Assembly (NCBI GenBank): GCA_032622095.1
Contig: CP136061.1
Coordinates: 90,433,745-90,497,744 of the forward strand
Length of the DNA stretch: 64,000 nucleotides
From: Siphonodentalium dalli
Taxonomy: Eukaryota; Mollusca; Scaphopoda; Gadilida; Siphonodentaliidae
Direction: 5' to 3'
A model generated the notes under the pieces. It was not told the origin of the DNA. It did no database searches and saw only the letters and a program-made list of their open reading frames with translations. The translations under genes were made by a program, and so were the position numbers. Of the stretch, positions 17,973 through 29,900 are shown in pieces (the stretch's first letter is position 1; the number at the start of each line of letters is the position of its first letter).

Positions 17973-18436
17973 ATGTGACCCGCCATATCAAATCCAGTCG
18001 TAAGTCGGGATTTTTTTTACCCTGTGCCAATGCATTATCTTATATATGCGAGTCGACCATAGGTCGCCTCGCATATAAAAGAGAATGCATTGGCCTAACA
18101 ATTTAAAAAAAATTTAATAATTTTTTCTTGTATTATTTAACAATTTTATTATTTCACCCATACAGAGCCCCAGACAAACATGAGCAGACGACACTCTTCT
18201 ATATGCTTCTATATATGTGTGGGGCTCCCTGCAGGGTAATGGATGTTTTTTTTATTTTATGTCCTAAAAATTGTAAGAAACATTTATTTAAAAAATAAAT
18301 GATAAAAAATTGTTAGGCCAATGCATTCTCTTATATATGCGAGGCGACCTATGGTCGACTCGCATATATAAGAGAATGCATTGGCACAGGGTAAACAAAT
18401 CCCGACTTACGACTGGATTTGATATGGCGGGTCACA
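17973..18436. mobile_element. Snap-back MITE G with two P2 hairpins
   Basis: The ends are ATGTGACCCGCCATATCAAA and its complement. Inside each end comes GTCG(T)AAGTCGGGATTTTTTT, then CCCTGTGCC, then a complete P2 hairpin (18027-18093 and 18318-18387) built on CCAATGCATTCTCTTATATA. The ~225 bp between the hairpins includes a TATTTAAATAA-like inverted pair. The same terminal sequence starts at 9634 and ends at 15314 inside the giant palindrome, and a 5'-truncated copy is at 51031-51421. Confidence 0.8.
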
Positions 18437-18714
18437 TATTTTATATAAATCAACTGGTAGCGTACGTTCCCGGCGGCCCTGGATAATAGGCTATATATAC
18501 CCCCCCCCCATGTATACAACCCGTACATTTTCTTCGATGAGTTGGGATATCATAAAAAATAAAAACACTCAACCGAAACTGTGCCAATCCAATCTCAGCA
18601 AGGTGGCCACGGTATGAAGAGTCCATTGAATATAGAGTTACTCCCCGCCGACAGTAATTTGTTCTTAACAACGTTGGCGGGAAAATATGATCTTCTCGGC
18701 GAATCTGGTAGAAT

Positions 18715-19125
18715 TTAAAGATACCCAAACCGATTTGACACCACAGTACACATAACTACCAATGGGTACGTTTTTCAGACAATGATCAGATCGTTCATTT
18801 ATAGGGGATTTTTGGTGGTCAAATATCGACTTTCAAATGAGGAAGTTTTAGCATGTTTTTAATTTATGTCAGGAGAGCACAAATTCCAATGATCGTCTCT
18901 GATCGATAAAGAGCGTCAATACTTTCGTTTACCAAAAACAGTATATTAATACATTAAAGAGCGTTCTCGATGATGATCGCTCGTATATAATCGTTTACAA
19001 CGTACACATGATGGATGGTTTTGGGGAATTTGTGATACTTGTGCCATGTATATACAAATGATTGTGATTGAAAGTATTTTTCATTTTTCTTTTGACTTGT
19101 AAGCGAAACATTGGCTTAGGAAATT
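18715..19125. repeat. Dispersed repeat J, copy 1
   Basis: Sequence order (a TATCGAC word, GAAAGTTTTAACATGTTTT-like, TGATCG..CTGATAAAGAGCGT, then GATGGTTTTGG.. and TGTGCCAT..ACAAATGATTGTGATTG) recurs in diverged form at 49314-49545. Ends not defined. Confidence 0.5.
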
Positions 19126-19130
19126 TAAAA

Positions 19131-19580
19131 CTAATTTGGTGTCAAATCTGACCGTGCATCTTCAATATGTATAATTTCCAGAACAGACCCATGCAGTTCA
19201 ACACACTGAATTGTAACCAATACAACTTTCAGTTGAAATATAAAAACGATAATTTTGGAAACCATCTGTTGGTGCACATGAGTATAATACTTTGGCATCG
19301 GGCATTTAAATAAAGAAAGAGATGTCCAAATTCTAGAACATCTGTAATGTAATCCAAGGGTATGTGAGATAGGGGCACATGTTTCACGCTGCTGGTTATC
19401 TATGATATATAATCTACGTAATTTGGAAGGAGGTATATAAGATAGGTTGATAAATATACGGGCTTCATATGTTCTGAGAAAATACTTGTTATGCAGGTCA
19501 GAGCAATTGCACCCAAATACCTTGTTCAAAGTTGTATTTTTTATGACTTCAACAGACTTCAATGCGTCTTTTTGGGACAA
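19131..19580 (-). other. 149-codon open frame of unknown meaning, partly duplicated
   Basis: Long for chance in this AT-rich DNA, but it starts at TTG, and the segment 19211-19365 is repeated almost unchanged at 20176-20322, where the frame breaks down on both sides. No domain recognised. A decayed exon or retro-copied fragment is possible; a chance frame inside a repeat is more likely. Confidence 0.25.
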
Positions 19581-19828
19581 ATAATGCTCGTATAAAGTAT
19601 ATTAAAGTACATATCTTAATGCAATTTCGGGGATGGATATTTGACCCCAACGAAGTATGAAACATATTGAAGAACAAGAACAAACAAACATCTAATCAGT
19701 AATATATAGTCCATTCAACATGTCGATGAGTACATGGGCCCATGTTTGAGAAACATAAGATTTTAATATCAGTATTGAGACGGATTGCATGCATTCTAAA
19801 ATTTGGAAAACGTCACATTCTGTTGAAA

Positions 19829-19965
19829 AAATATCAACCTAATTGGGGCCGGGTGGATTTTGGCAAAGTTGGAAATTGGTCGAAAAAGCGGGACCGATTT
19901 CCAAGCTTGATTTGAGTTGAGGGACATCTCAACGTGCCATTCTGATCGATACATAGTCATTTCGA
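19829..19965. mobile_element. SINE body fragment
   Basis: GCGGGACCGATTTCCAAGCTTG, TTTGAGTTGAGGGACATCTC and GTGCCATTCTGATCGATAC match the body of the fuller copy at 30950-31110. Confidence 0.55.
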
Positions 19966-20175
19966 TAAGAAATGAGAATGTGTTCACGTTCACTGAAGCA
20001 AGAGCATTTTGAATTTTGCGATTTATGCGATTTCCTCAAATTAGTAAATCGCAAAATGTCTGACAAAAGTTCACTTTAGATTTATTTCAGCGTTGTTGCT
20101 ATTATTAGTACTATTATTACGCGTTTGATGCCCAAGCAGAAGGTTCTGAACCCACAATGCAGTTTGGACGTATAC

Positions 20176-20322
20176 TTTCAGTTGAAATATAAAAACGATA
20201 ATTGTGGAAACCATCTGTTGGTGCACATGAGTGTAATACTTTGGCATCGGGCATTTAAATAAAGAAAGAGATGTCCAAATTCTAGAACATCTGTAATGTA
20301 ATCCAAGGGTATGTGATATATA
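20176..20322. repeat. Direct duplicate of 19211-19365
   Basis: About 147 bp nearly identical to 19211-19365 in the same orientation, offset about 960 bp (for example CCATCTGTTGGTGCACATGA and ATTCTAGAACATCTGTAATG in both). Confidence 0.85.
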
Positions 20323-20519
20323 TTTTTTATATGAAATTGTCTTCACTTGTGTTTAAATTATCTGTATTATTACAACTGCCCCGCGTGGGTGTATTATGTC
20401 AATAAAAAATGTTATGTTATGTTATGTTATGTTATGTATATAATAGACCACGTTACACACATAATTATATAACAATGGAAATTTGAAATTATTAGTGTGC
20501 GCGTATATAAAATATAGTA

Positions 20520-21350
20520 TACTAGCTGGTGGACCCGACTTCGTCCGGGCTGTTTCCCCTCTGCTTTTCGGCGAATTGCTCGATTTGACCTTGAATTGAC
20601 CATTTTGAAGGTCAGGGTCAGGTTGGGGTCACGATTTGACCAGTCCAAAACACTCTTCGGACAAAAGTAACCCTAGGTATCAAATTTCGTCGAAATCCCG
20701 TCAAAATTCGAGATTTGACCTTGAATTGACAATTTTGAAGGTCAAGGTCAGGTCGGGGTCACAATTTGAACCGTCCAAAACACTCCCCGGACAAAAGTAC
20801 ACCTATGTATCAAATTTCGTCGAAATCCGTCCGTTTTACCAGATTTGACCTTGAATTGACCCTTTTGAAGGTCAAGGTCAGGGTAACGATTTGACCCGCC
20901 CAAAAGACTCCCCGGACAAAATTACCTCTAGGTATCAAATTTCGTCGAAATCCGTCCACTTTTACCAGATTTGACCTTTTTGAAGGTCAAGGTAAGGTCG
21001 GGGTCACGATTTGACCCGTCCAAAACACTCTTCGGACAAAAGTAACCCTAGGTATCAAATTTCGTCGAAATCCCGTCAAAATTCGAGATTTGACCTTGAA
21101 TTGACAATTTTGAAGGTCAAGGTCAGGTCGGGGTCACAATTTGAACCGTCCAAAACACTCCCCGGACAAAAGTACACCTATGTATCAAATTTCGTCGAAA
21201 TCCGTCAGTTTTACCAGATTTGACCTTGAATTGACCCTTTTGAAGGTCAAGGTCAGGTCGGGGGTAACGATTTGACCCGTCAAAAACACTCCCTGGACAA
21301 AATTATCCCTAGGTATCAAATTTCGTCAAAATCCGGCTGGCAGTTTTCCC
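20520..21350. repeat. About 125-bp tandem array with 375-bp higher-order period
   Basis: Roughly six units of ATTTGACCTTGAATTGAC..TTTGAAGGTCAAGGTCA, CCGTCCAAAACACTC..CGGACAAAA and GGTATCAAATTTCGTCGAAA. The stretch at 20636 recurs at 21011 almost exactly, so three units form a higher-order block. It is preceded by CTAGCTGGTGGACCCGACTT and followed by CA repeats, a layout common in mollusc retroelement tails. That attribution is inference. Confidence 0.85.
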
Positions 21351-21359
21351 GGGCCACAG

Positions 21360-21600
21360 CTAACACACACACATCCTCACACACACACCCCACCCCCTCA
21401 CACACACACACACACCCTCCCCCTCACACACACACACACACACAGACAGACAGAAGTCCCAAAATATATATTAGATATAAATGTTTGTATGAGCAAGTGC
21501 GGGTATCTATGTATATGTATGTATATACATATGTATGTATATACATATGTATATGTATATATATGTATATATATATGTATATGTGGGCACATGACGGTTT
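21360..21600. repeat. CA and TATG microsatellites
   Basis: CA-rich run to about 21450, then alternating ATGTATATACATATG words to about 21590. The apparent reading frames here are low complexity. Confidence 0.9.
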
Positions 21601-21609
21601 ACACTATAT

Positions 21610-22018
21610 ATAGATACATAACTATGTTAAATTAGTTATACACATCCACGGACTATTGTTTAAACTGATTGTACGTGTATTCAGTATTGTAGTAAATATA
21701 TAGTAACTGAAATTGATCACCAGGAGACCTCATGCATGCTATTGTAAATAATGTATATATTGTAACTTTGTTTCTCCATACCTGTATTCATTAGGTGATG
21801 AGAATAAAGAATTGAATTGAAAAAGTCCGTGTTTCCATAATTTGCTATACCGGTATATACGCCAATAAACCACCAATCGTATGGTCACAGATAAAATTTC
21901 AGAGGAAGTGCATTGTGTTGTTCCAATATAATGACAGATACGTTCTATGGCAATATTCGAACCCATGTTCAGACTGATACGCTTCCCAACTCTCAATGAA
22001 AAGGCTTCATTTTAAGGA
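21610..22018. other. Intergenic stretch without recognised gene
   Basis: No feature recognised. Confidence 0.4.
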
Positions 22019-22125
22019 TGTCCCCGTGGCCAATGTGGTTATGTCGTGGATAATATCATCACAGTCTGGGCTAGACGAGGTCAACCCGGGTTCAAACCCT
22101 ATGCATTCTGATCGATACATGGTCA
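22019..22125 (+). mobile_element. tRNA-derived SINE, head
   Basis: GTGGCCAATGTGGTTATGTCGTGG resembles an A-box region, and CCCGGGTTCAAACCC is a good B-box. The cloverleaf is not complete. The downstream word TTCTGATCGATACATGGTC also occurs in the SINE body at 19940. Same family as 30950-31110. Confidence 0.6.
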
Positions 22126-22129
22126 AACC

Positions 22130-22896
22130 TAGTCCGTAAACCTGACTTTTATTATCAGAGCATAGCTCTATAAAAGTCAGGACTGTATATCACTGAAAGC
22201 AGTACTCCGTCACCAATATTTGGTATGGACATTTACTCGACTTTTCACAAGCGATAACACACACTAAAAAATATTATTTAACAACCAAAACTCCCACATA
22301 CTTGTAGATCAGAGCTTCTAGTACATTTCTAGTGTGTTGTCAATGCATGTTTAAGATGTTAGTCGTGTCATTCTTCGCATAAAGCGAGAGCATATTTCTA
22401 CCGCCTCGAACTTTCAGCCATTTTGTATTTGCAAAAATCCGTCAAAACAGTGAATTAGGAATCGGAAACGGAACGAACATAATTGGATTCCGGCTATATC
22501 ATGTTCTTGTTTGTTTCGAGTTTATTTTCGATTCAAATATTTATAAACATGAGAAATAAACTTAATGATTATATATGTATATATGCATGTAACCATTTCA
22601 TAATCACCATCGTCATCATCCGACATCAACATATTATTATTAAAATCATCATCGCCATGATATCATCATAATATATCATCAAATCAATTTTTTTCAAGGG
22701 CGTGGCTAAAGTGCCTTATTAAGTGTCCAAATTATTATTCCAACCTCTTTCCATCCTAATTGAGTGAGAATTTTCCAAATTGACACCTTAACTTACCAAC
22801 TGTCGTCAAATTGTAATATAAGGTAGCCATACGGTCACTTATCGGCGTAGGTAATCGGCTTTAACTAATTGACGACTCTAAGACTATAATATTCAG
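22130..22896. other. Intergenic stretch without recognised gene
   Basis: Only a short hairpin at about 22141-22183 (CTGACTTTTAT / ATAAAAGTCAG) and ATC microsatellite-like sequence near 22610-22680. Confidence 0.45.
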
Positions 22897-22897
22897 A

Positions 22898-23992
22898 TAG
22901 TGATGGGCGGTTAACCGAGAAAACAACTCAGTTTCGATTTTTAACAATAAACCGAAAACCGACCCACGCGATTCTGCTCAAACCGATATTACGTTTTTTT
23001 TATATGTTTGTTTTTCACTTAAATCAACTTATTATACCTCCCCAGGTACTTATTAGTTGATATTGTTATCAAATTATCGGCCTCACTGATCAATATTATA
23101 TCGGAATGTGTCCATTTCGTCTCAGATATGTGCATGTTGTTATAATATCGTATAGGCGACTGTTTTTGTTCTTTTTCAAAACATATGGCCGAACAAAATA
23201 ACGAACATGGTTCAACAAAAAGCCCTGTTTGGAGTTATTTTACGCGTCTAACTGGAGACGACTGCAAAAAAATGTCGCTGCTTAATATGTCATAAAAACG
23301 TCGCTTAAACCAGAGTCCGGCTAACTATATGAATGCCGAACGTACACAAGTCCAAATAAGGCGATAATCGCCAACCAAAAAAATGGAAGCGTCTGCTAAC
23401 TCGAAAACTTAAGTAAATGGTATGAACACTTTGGTCGTCTGGACATTCCGATGTGACGTAATCTGGTAGAAGTTTGCAGCCATTGTGCAGCTTGTAAAAT
23501 ATGTCGCAACATCACACATATCAAAGCGATCACACCGCAGTCATTGAATGTGGGTCAATCATACACGTGTCAATAATTGTTACACAGTCAGGTCAAGGAC
23601 GCCCACTGTTTGTGAATTTGCTGCTGTTTGTGGTTGAATTCTCAGACACTAATCAATGCATATAATATGATAAATATGTTTTAAACATGTCAGAAAGGGA
23701 TAAACAGTGAAGATGGGGGTGTTTATTTTTTAAAATACCGAATTGTATCATCTTATCGCGTTGGATTCAGTTTGCGTCGGCATTTTGTCCCGTTGTTTAC
23801 CTGTGATCGCATTTCCTTCCTAAAAAATTGAACGTTATTGGGACATTATTGACTCTAATTGCGGTTACTTTGAAAGTATATTCATTTCAGTATAATTTCA
23901 CTATCTAGTAAAAAAAAACGAACCGAAACCGATGTTTTTTTCTCCCAGAAAAACCGAAACCGAACATAAAAAATCAAAACCGCCCATCTCTA
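22898..23992. mobile_element. Decayed hAT-type transposon
   Basis: The left end TAGTGATGGGCGGTT and the inward right end TAGAGATGGGCGGTT form hAT-like inverted repeats. Inside the right end are GGTTTCGG-type repeats. No matching 8-bp target duplication remains. The interior holds a BED-finger remnant (23185-23320). Confidence 0.6.
23185..23320 (+). pseudogene. BED zinc-finger remnant of a hAT transposase
   Basis: From the ATG the frame reads into SPVWSYFTRLTGDD, the typical start of a BED domain. At a run of seven A the reading continues in another frame as KKCRCLICHKNVA, giving the expected CxxC pair, and then meets stops. A frameshift plus stops means the gene is dead. Only the N-terminal part is present. 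Confidence 0.6.
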
Positions 23993-23999
23993 CTCGGTT

Positions 24000-25080
24000 T
24001 CGACTCCATATTGTCGCTAATGCTTTGTCAACGTTATTGGCACGTAAATCTTATGTAAGCATAGCGATGGCGACGTGGTCGGAACTTGGGCGTTTGATAC
24101 CGAGACCACTATTTGAATATTAATGTGTGTTCCAGAACGAAAAAGTTGAAGAAAATTGACAAATTTGTGAATTTAAAAACAGTTCAAACGTTAGTGTATT
24201 CCATGCCTCAGCCCGGACATATATACCAAATTTCATTAATATCCATTGAGAAACAACGGTCCAAACATGTAACACCCCGTTTACACATTTTATTTGGAGC
24301 TGGCCACGGCCTTGGCTTACACTTTATATTGTGTCCCCGCACATATCGCCACGCCCTTGGTCATTGTTTCTTTGAAATCAAACTCCATTGTTTATTAAAA
24401 CTTAAAATTCAAAAAATAGTTGTTGCTGTTGCTTTCACTCGGTCGATCGTTCCCGTAATTATCTGATCTCCTTTCCGGTTATGTAGTTGTAAGTTCGTTC
24501 CGCCTGTTCCGTTCCGTCAATTTACTACAGATCAAGTTTTAAATGTTGACAAATTAACGGTCTCGGATTTATCTCAAAGTTCGGATTATATTTCGAGAGT
24601 CAGGTATTGTACACAATGCCTTCGTAATCTGCCATTATCACTTGATCTTACAACATAATGGTAGCAGATAAAACCATCTAGTTATATGTGAATTTGGTGA
24701 TTGAAATGAGGCGGGGTAGTGTCTAATTTTTTCCCGAAATAGTTTTTCGGCAAGCAGTCTACCATGTATTTTTAAAACAACTACAAATGTCACATTTTTT
24801 TTTTTTTTCGTCGGGTAGCTTGTTGATACTCACTCAGAACAGATTAGTCTTCAACATAATTTATATACAATGTTTGTATTTTCATGTTATAAGTGGGAAA
24901 AAAATTCATAATAATGGAAAAGCACTTGGAGGTCGTGAATAAAGCTACGGAGGCCCAACTATTCGAGAGCGTCTAGCTCTGTTTGAATAGTTGGGTCCAC
25001 CAACTAGGTCAAACCTAGTCAGCTTGCTCACCGAAATGAACACTCATGAGTCCGTGCCTCCATAATTTGATATACATTTA
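24000..25080. other. Intergenic stretch without recognised gene
   Basis: A 117-codon plus-strand frame at 24113-24466 has no recognisable domain. There is a T-run near 24796, and a short inverted pair near 24950-25000 (GCCCAACTATTCGA / TTTGAATAGTTGGG). Confidence 0.4.
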
Positions 25081-25084
25081 TATA

Positions 25085-25408
25085 TAAAAGAGTAGGATCT
25101 GTCTGTTCTGATTTTTCTCCTAGACCCATGAACCGATTTCAACCAAATTTGGTGTAGTGACCCGGGTACCCTGCCGGAGGTTATAACGACATAAGTTTTT
25201 TTTAATTGATTAATTTTTTTTTTTAATTTTAATTAAAAAATAAAATGCTTTTGTCAAATTGAGCAAGGAGTTCAATCTAAAAGTAAATTGATTGAACAAA
25301 TAATTTTATTTAAAAAAAACGTTTTTTATTTATTTATTTTTTTGTAAATCAAAATGTTTAAACCGTCACTGAATAAAGGCTCATTATAAAATGAGCGCGA
25401 AGCGCACA

Positions 25409-25439
<31 letters not shown>

Positions 25440-25520
25440 CGCAGACCCCAAATACACAAAGGGAACGCAGACTTAAACCTATATCCAATACTGAATAAAG
25501 TCTTCCGACTAGTTTTTGTT
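25085..25520. repeat. Dispersed repeat with G30 tract
   Basis: ATGAACCGATTTCAACCAAATTTGG followed by AT-rich sequence, GAGCGCGAAGCGCACACG and 30 consecutive G (25410-25439). The ACCGATTTCAACCAAATTTG word is common in invertebrate non-LTR or Helitron tails, but class is not established here. Confidence 0.45.
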
Positions 25521-26099
25521 TCAGCTAGTTTATATACGGATTGTCGTTTGAAGCTGAGCTAACTTCGAAGAGAAGTATTTTTAACTCCGCTTTGCTCCGG
25601 TGTCCCGGAAAAGCAATTCACATAAAATTGGATATAGAACTCGACCGGGCACGGACGGACGGTAAATGTGGAAAGAAGAACTCGTTGTTTTTGCTAATTA
25701 CCAGTCCAGAATTGTGTTATTCCTCCAAATCGACTGTCTGTGAGCGTGGCCGACTGAACTCAGCGAGCGCAACCCGGAAAATCGACGCTTTGTTTTATTG
25801 GGATAGCACCTGTGCAACCCGTCAATCATCGATTTGAAAGATGTGGGCGGAGCTTTGTGACGCCACACTTAACACAATGTAGCTACCTATTTGTACATCA
25901 GAAACGCCGCTTGTGAAGATAAGGAGGCGTGGCCTAAGACTCCCAGAGTTGTTTGAATTTTGCACATTGAAGTGTAGATTCGAAGCTTTGAGGAATATGC
26001 GGCGGATTTACGCTATTTTATCCTGATTTTAGAATTCTTGTTTTTATTTTGAATAACTTCAATAGGATTTTAACCAAATAACTCACTTTCGTGGACTTC

Positions 26100-26450
26100 T
26101 GTGTTGTTTCCTGGAGCAAATTGGACGTGTGTTTATCGCCAGTGGCTAACGGTCAGTTGTATTGTTGACATCCGGTCAAGTCTGGTCGGACCTGGCGTCA
26201 AGCTGGGCTGACTGACCGACGACGGGCGTCAACGAGGACGCGGTTGTGTAATTTCGGCGAATAATAAAAGGATAATACCTGCTTGGAATTCTTCTTTCTG
26301 AAAAGTCTCGCTTAATGGAATTTTAACACTTTCACTACCATTGACATCGCCCGTCTGTGTAAAAACCACTTCGCCTGACGTTTTGGGTTGATGTTATTTT
26401 GAATTTATATCCCATGGATTCTTGGTTGTGTGGTTGATAAAAGTTGAAAA
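26100..26450 (+). promoter_or_regulatory. TES: Probable 5' UTR and promoter region of the testin-like gene
   Basis: CpG-rich relative to the flanks (GACCGACGACGGGCGTCAAC, GAGGACGCGGTTGTG). No clear TATA. A seven-codon upstream ORF lies at 26414-26437. The transcription start cannot be placed from sequence alone. Confidence 0.35.
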
Positions 26451-26540
26451 ATGGCGACTGGTGGATCTCCTATATATGAACAACCCGGTCCACCAACGAA
26501 GTTCCAGGGCGACATGCAGTCACCAGAAACGAGGAATATG
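26451..26540 (+). CDS. TES: Testin-like gene, coding exon 1
   Basis: Thirty codons from ATG (context GAAAAATGGC) to a GTAAAC donor in phase 0. The peptide is a Gly/Pro/Gln-rich leader starting MATGGSPIYEQ. Such divergent leaders precede the conserved Cys-rich start in testin/LMCD1 proteins. The exon joins in frame to exon 2 at 30788 through a 4.2-kb intron. The identity rests on exon 2, so the exon call is moderate. Nearby upstream ATG at 26414 opens only a short uORF, which supports the chosen start. Confidence 0.55.
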
Positions 26541-27909
26541 GTAAACTTCCTATTAATTAGTCTTTAGTTACTAACGAACTTTCTGATCTACTGTACAGTG
26601 TACAGGACGTATACATGTACAGGTAGGTGGCACATGTAGGTTTACGTAATGGGGTGGGGTGGGCGGGGTTGTCCACCTCCGAAATTTCAACCCCACCGTT
26701 GACCAGTTATATATCGACTGGATTTCTTTATTTCTTCTCCAGTGAGATATTTCGGTTAAAAAGCTTGACTTATGAAATTTACAGATACCGGTATGTGAGT
26801 GTCTACATCTACATGTACATGTACATGTAGACCTTAAATTAAAAAAAATCGACTTTTGGAAATTTATGTCGCTATTTCCGGGTGGAATGGGGTGCGTTAA
26901 CTCTATAAACTATATTTCTGCGATATGTAGACCAGGTATATTAGACCTGTCATATTACGCACATGTCGGAAGTTGCAAGACGCTTTATATCGCCATATAT
27001 AACTTGCCATGCATGGTGAGCGGAGCTGTCTCAATACCGGTATCTGGATTCGTGTAGCTGGACAAGTTTGAAGTTTGTCAGTGACATAACGGGATTATGT
27101 TATTTCTATACCGGCGGCAATGCCGTGGTTTCATGATGGAATTGACAAACCATCTGCTTTCCTCGAATAAAATGATATATACGTAGTTGTGATACTGTCT
27201 GTAACCTGTCAGTTATATACATGACATTCAGATGCATGTACGCACATGGCATGAATCTCGCGTGTGTCGCGCATGTTGCATTCCAGGCCCATGCCAGGGG
27301 CTTGGGCACTGGCTATGTACATGTAGAGGGTCTCGGTTGGGGTAGTTGTCATCATTGAAATTTCTGACTCCACCTCTTGAACCAGACTGATTTTTCCAAG
27401 TCGTTAATGAATTTGCACCCCGTTACGTTCAAAATTTCCAACTGTTGAACATTTTGGATATAAATGTACCCAAACCCCTATCGCCCTTCATGGCTCACTC
27501 ACCGTAGTTAAATCGGCTGCATATTGATAGAGGACCCCAGATTATATCGGATATGCACATATATAAATAATGCATACATGTATCTGATATAACCAGACAA
27601 CCAGGGGCCCTCTATAGATCATGTTAGGCTCCCAACTTCCAATTCGTAGGTTATAAAAAAGGCAACTGGTATTCAGGCACTTCTATGTTTGCCTTCCCAT
27701 TTCTAAATTCTATATTAGATTATCACTGACCTCACTAACACTTGAAACTTGAAAATGTCAGAACCCGATCGCAGCATGCGTGTGACATGGCGTAAACACT
27801 GGAAGATAATATTGTGATTTATATTGTGATTAGTATACTTTTTGCATGCATAATTATATAACATGTGTATACTTGTCATTTGTATATATGCTCTCCTAAA
27901 TTGAGGAGG

Positions 27910-28500
27910 TTAAAGGGGTACTGTACGCCATTTTCATTAAATTTCCGGTGACAACAACGATCTAATATCGATAATATATAGAAACATAAGTAATTTGAGT
28001 CGAAGATGTATTCTGTAAACGCTCAGGTTAATAGGCTATCTTAAAATTTAATAATTTAAAAGTTAATAATTTGATATAAATTGAATTTATGACTGGAGCC
28101 ATAAAATGGCGTCAATTAAATTACGAATTTGCGTAATCAAATAAAGTAAATGAGGGATACTGGCTTGTTAAACCGATCGCACACACGATCGCTTAAAATA
28201 TTATGATGATACGGGGAGAACACTCAAGCCACTCACTGACTAGCGACGATACAATAACTTAAATGATTATATGGGACTAGTATGCCTATAATATAACTTT
28301 TAGTTGATTCATTTGGTTGAAAACTGTACAAAAATTACTCGACAACGACAATTTGTATTTTTGCATTCCGGTAAATTTGTCATCCGTAACACTACTTCGT
28401 ACTCAACAGACTTTCAAATAATGAAAAAAGTGTTACCTTATTCTCAGACTCGGAGACTATAGAAACCAACAACAACATTTGGCGTACAGTACCCCTTTAA
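27910..28500. mobile_element. TTAA MITE with AGGGGTACTGTACGCCA ends
   Basis: The ends are TTAA-AGGGGTACTGTACGCCA and the exact complement, 591 bp in total, with the TTAA duplicated. The interior is AT-rich and non-coding, with no second copy in the window. Confidence 0.85.
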
Positions 28501-28734
28501 CAATAAACACAATATATAATTATATAAGCCCGAAGCTACCGGTATAGAGTAGATACATGTATTCATCTACCAGTTTCCAACTTAATTTGGCAGATGCTCA
28601 ATCTATACTCACTCGTAGAATGGAACAGAATACACCAAGACCGGTATAACATACATGTACATGTACATGTATGTGCTACATTAAATTTCCTGAAATAATT
28701 TCTCTTCAAAATGACCCGAATGTTAGAAATTTAT

Positions 28735-28945
28735 GCCCGACAGGGCCGACACGACATCAGTTGGACACTTCAGACTAAACCAGGTTCAAATTGTTCTGAT
28801 ATTTTGATTTTCCAAACTATACATGTATATAGTGTGAAATTTGTTGTTTAGATCGAAACTTGCATATTTTGTTACTTTCGGTCAATTTTATTTGACAGAA
28901 ATGACCAGCGGTTGGAAAATTTGCATCATTAGAGGAACTTCCCGG
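28735..28945. repeat. Dispersed repeat H, copy 3
   Basis: CGACAGGGCCGACACGACATCAGTTGG, GTGTGAAATTTGTTGTTTAGATCG and AGAAATGACCAGCGGTTGGAAAA follow the order of the palindrome spacer and of 16200-16480, same orientation. Confidence 0.55.
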
Positions 28946-29569
28946 GTATGGGAATTTGGTTTTGGTTCAAGTGGCTGCAGTTTCGAATTCTAAGAACGCC
29001 CCCCCCCCCCCCCCTACCAATAAAAGTTGAGACTGGCAGCACTATCCTACACACTGTCACTTGTCGAGCTCAGCACTAAAGTCTTGTCGACAATACTCGA
29101 TGTTGTCAAAAAACCGCACATACCCTTTAACAACACACTGACCTATTGTTCAACGTGACACACTTAGAAAGGCCACGTGACCTTGATGGAGCGAAATCGA
29201 TCACGTGGGTGACATTGTTTATAAACTCTGCAGCGACTTCCGGTGCTTCTGGCCCACGTGTATTGTCTCGATATGTGACGATGCTGGTAGAATATTGGTA
29301 AATGCGACATACATGTACATATACCGGTACGGTAGAACCTGCTTACACTGGACACACAGGTACCGGGTATGACATCCACTACTACATGTATATGCTTGCT
29401 CACACCAGGAACGAAGCTTGAGGAACTTTGTCCACTTAGAATTTATAAGTTATAATGTAAATTGCATCCCGACTTAGATTAGAATTTTACTGTACAATCC
29501 AGTCATGTACAATTATTTTTTTAATCAAGTAAAATAATTGAAAAATTTAAACAATCGTATTACAGGGGG

Positions 29570-29900
29570 TTAAAGTTCACCTTCATATAACCACATATTT
29601 TAACCCTTTCATGACCAGAGCTGTGCTGGTGCAGCATTAAAGATCCTGTGCGATTGCATTCTCCCATAGGGAGCTTTGCATATATAAGAGAATGCAATGG
29701 CTTATAAGGTCACAGTAAATATTGTTAGGCCAATGTATTCTCTTATATATGCGAGGCTCCCTATGGGACAGGGTTTTCTGCTTTTCACAAAATTTCAGGA
29801 AGCTCCAGTCATGGAATGGTTAATAGGGTTAAACTTTATCCTGATATCACCACATATTTTAATAGGGTTAAACTTTATCCTGATATCACCACATATTTTA
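29570..29900. mobile_element. MITE family D, copy 1, with triplicated 40-bp flank
   Basis: The element lies between TTAA at 29600 and 29820, with ends TTAACCCTTTCATGACC.. and ..CATGGAATGGTTAA, and contains two variant P2 hairpins (29650-29703 and 29724-29766). The ~40-bp flank ending CCACATATTTTAA occurs once before the element (29565-29602) and twice after it (to 29900), so it inserted in or amplified a small tandem repeat. Confidence 0.7.

Noticed and set aside
22019-22125. A functional tRNA gene
   Set aside because: Good B-box but no complete cloverleaf or acceptor stem, and related copies elsewhere carry a SINE body.
24113-24466. 117-residue frame
   Set aside because: No domain or repeat structure and an unremarkable composition; judged chance in the absence of other support.
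25541-25837. 98-residue frame after the G30 tract
   Set aside because: No recognisable domain, no splice support, adjacent to a dispersed repeat; not strong enough to call.
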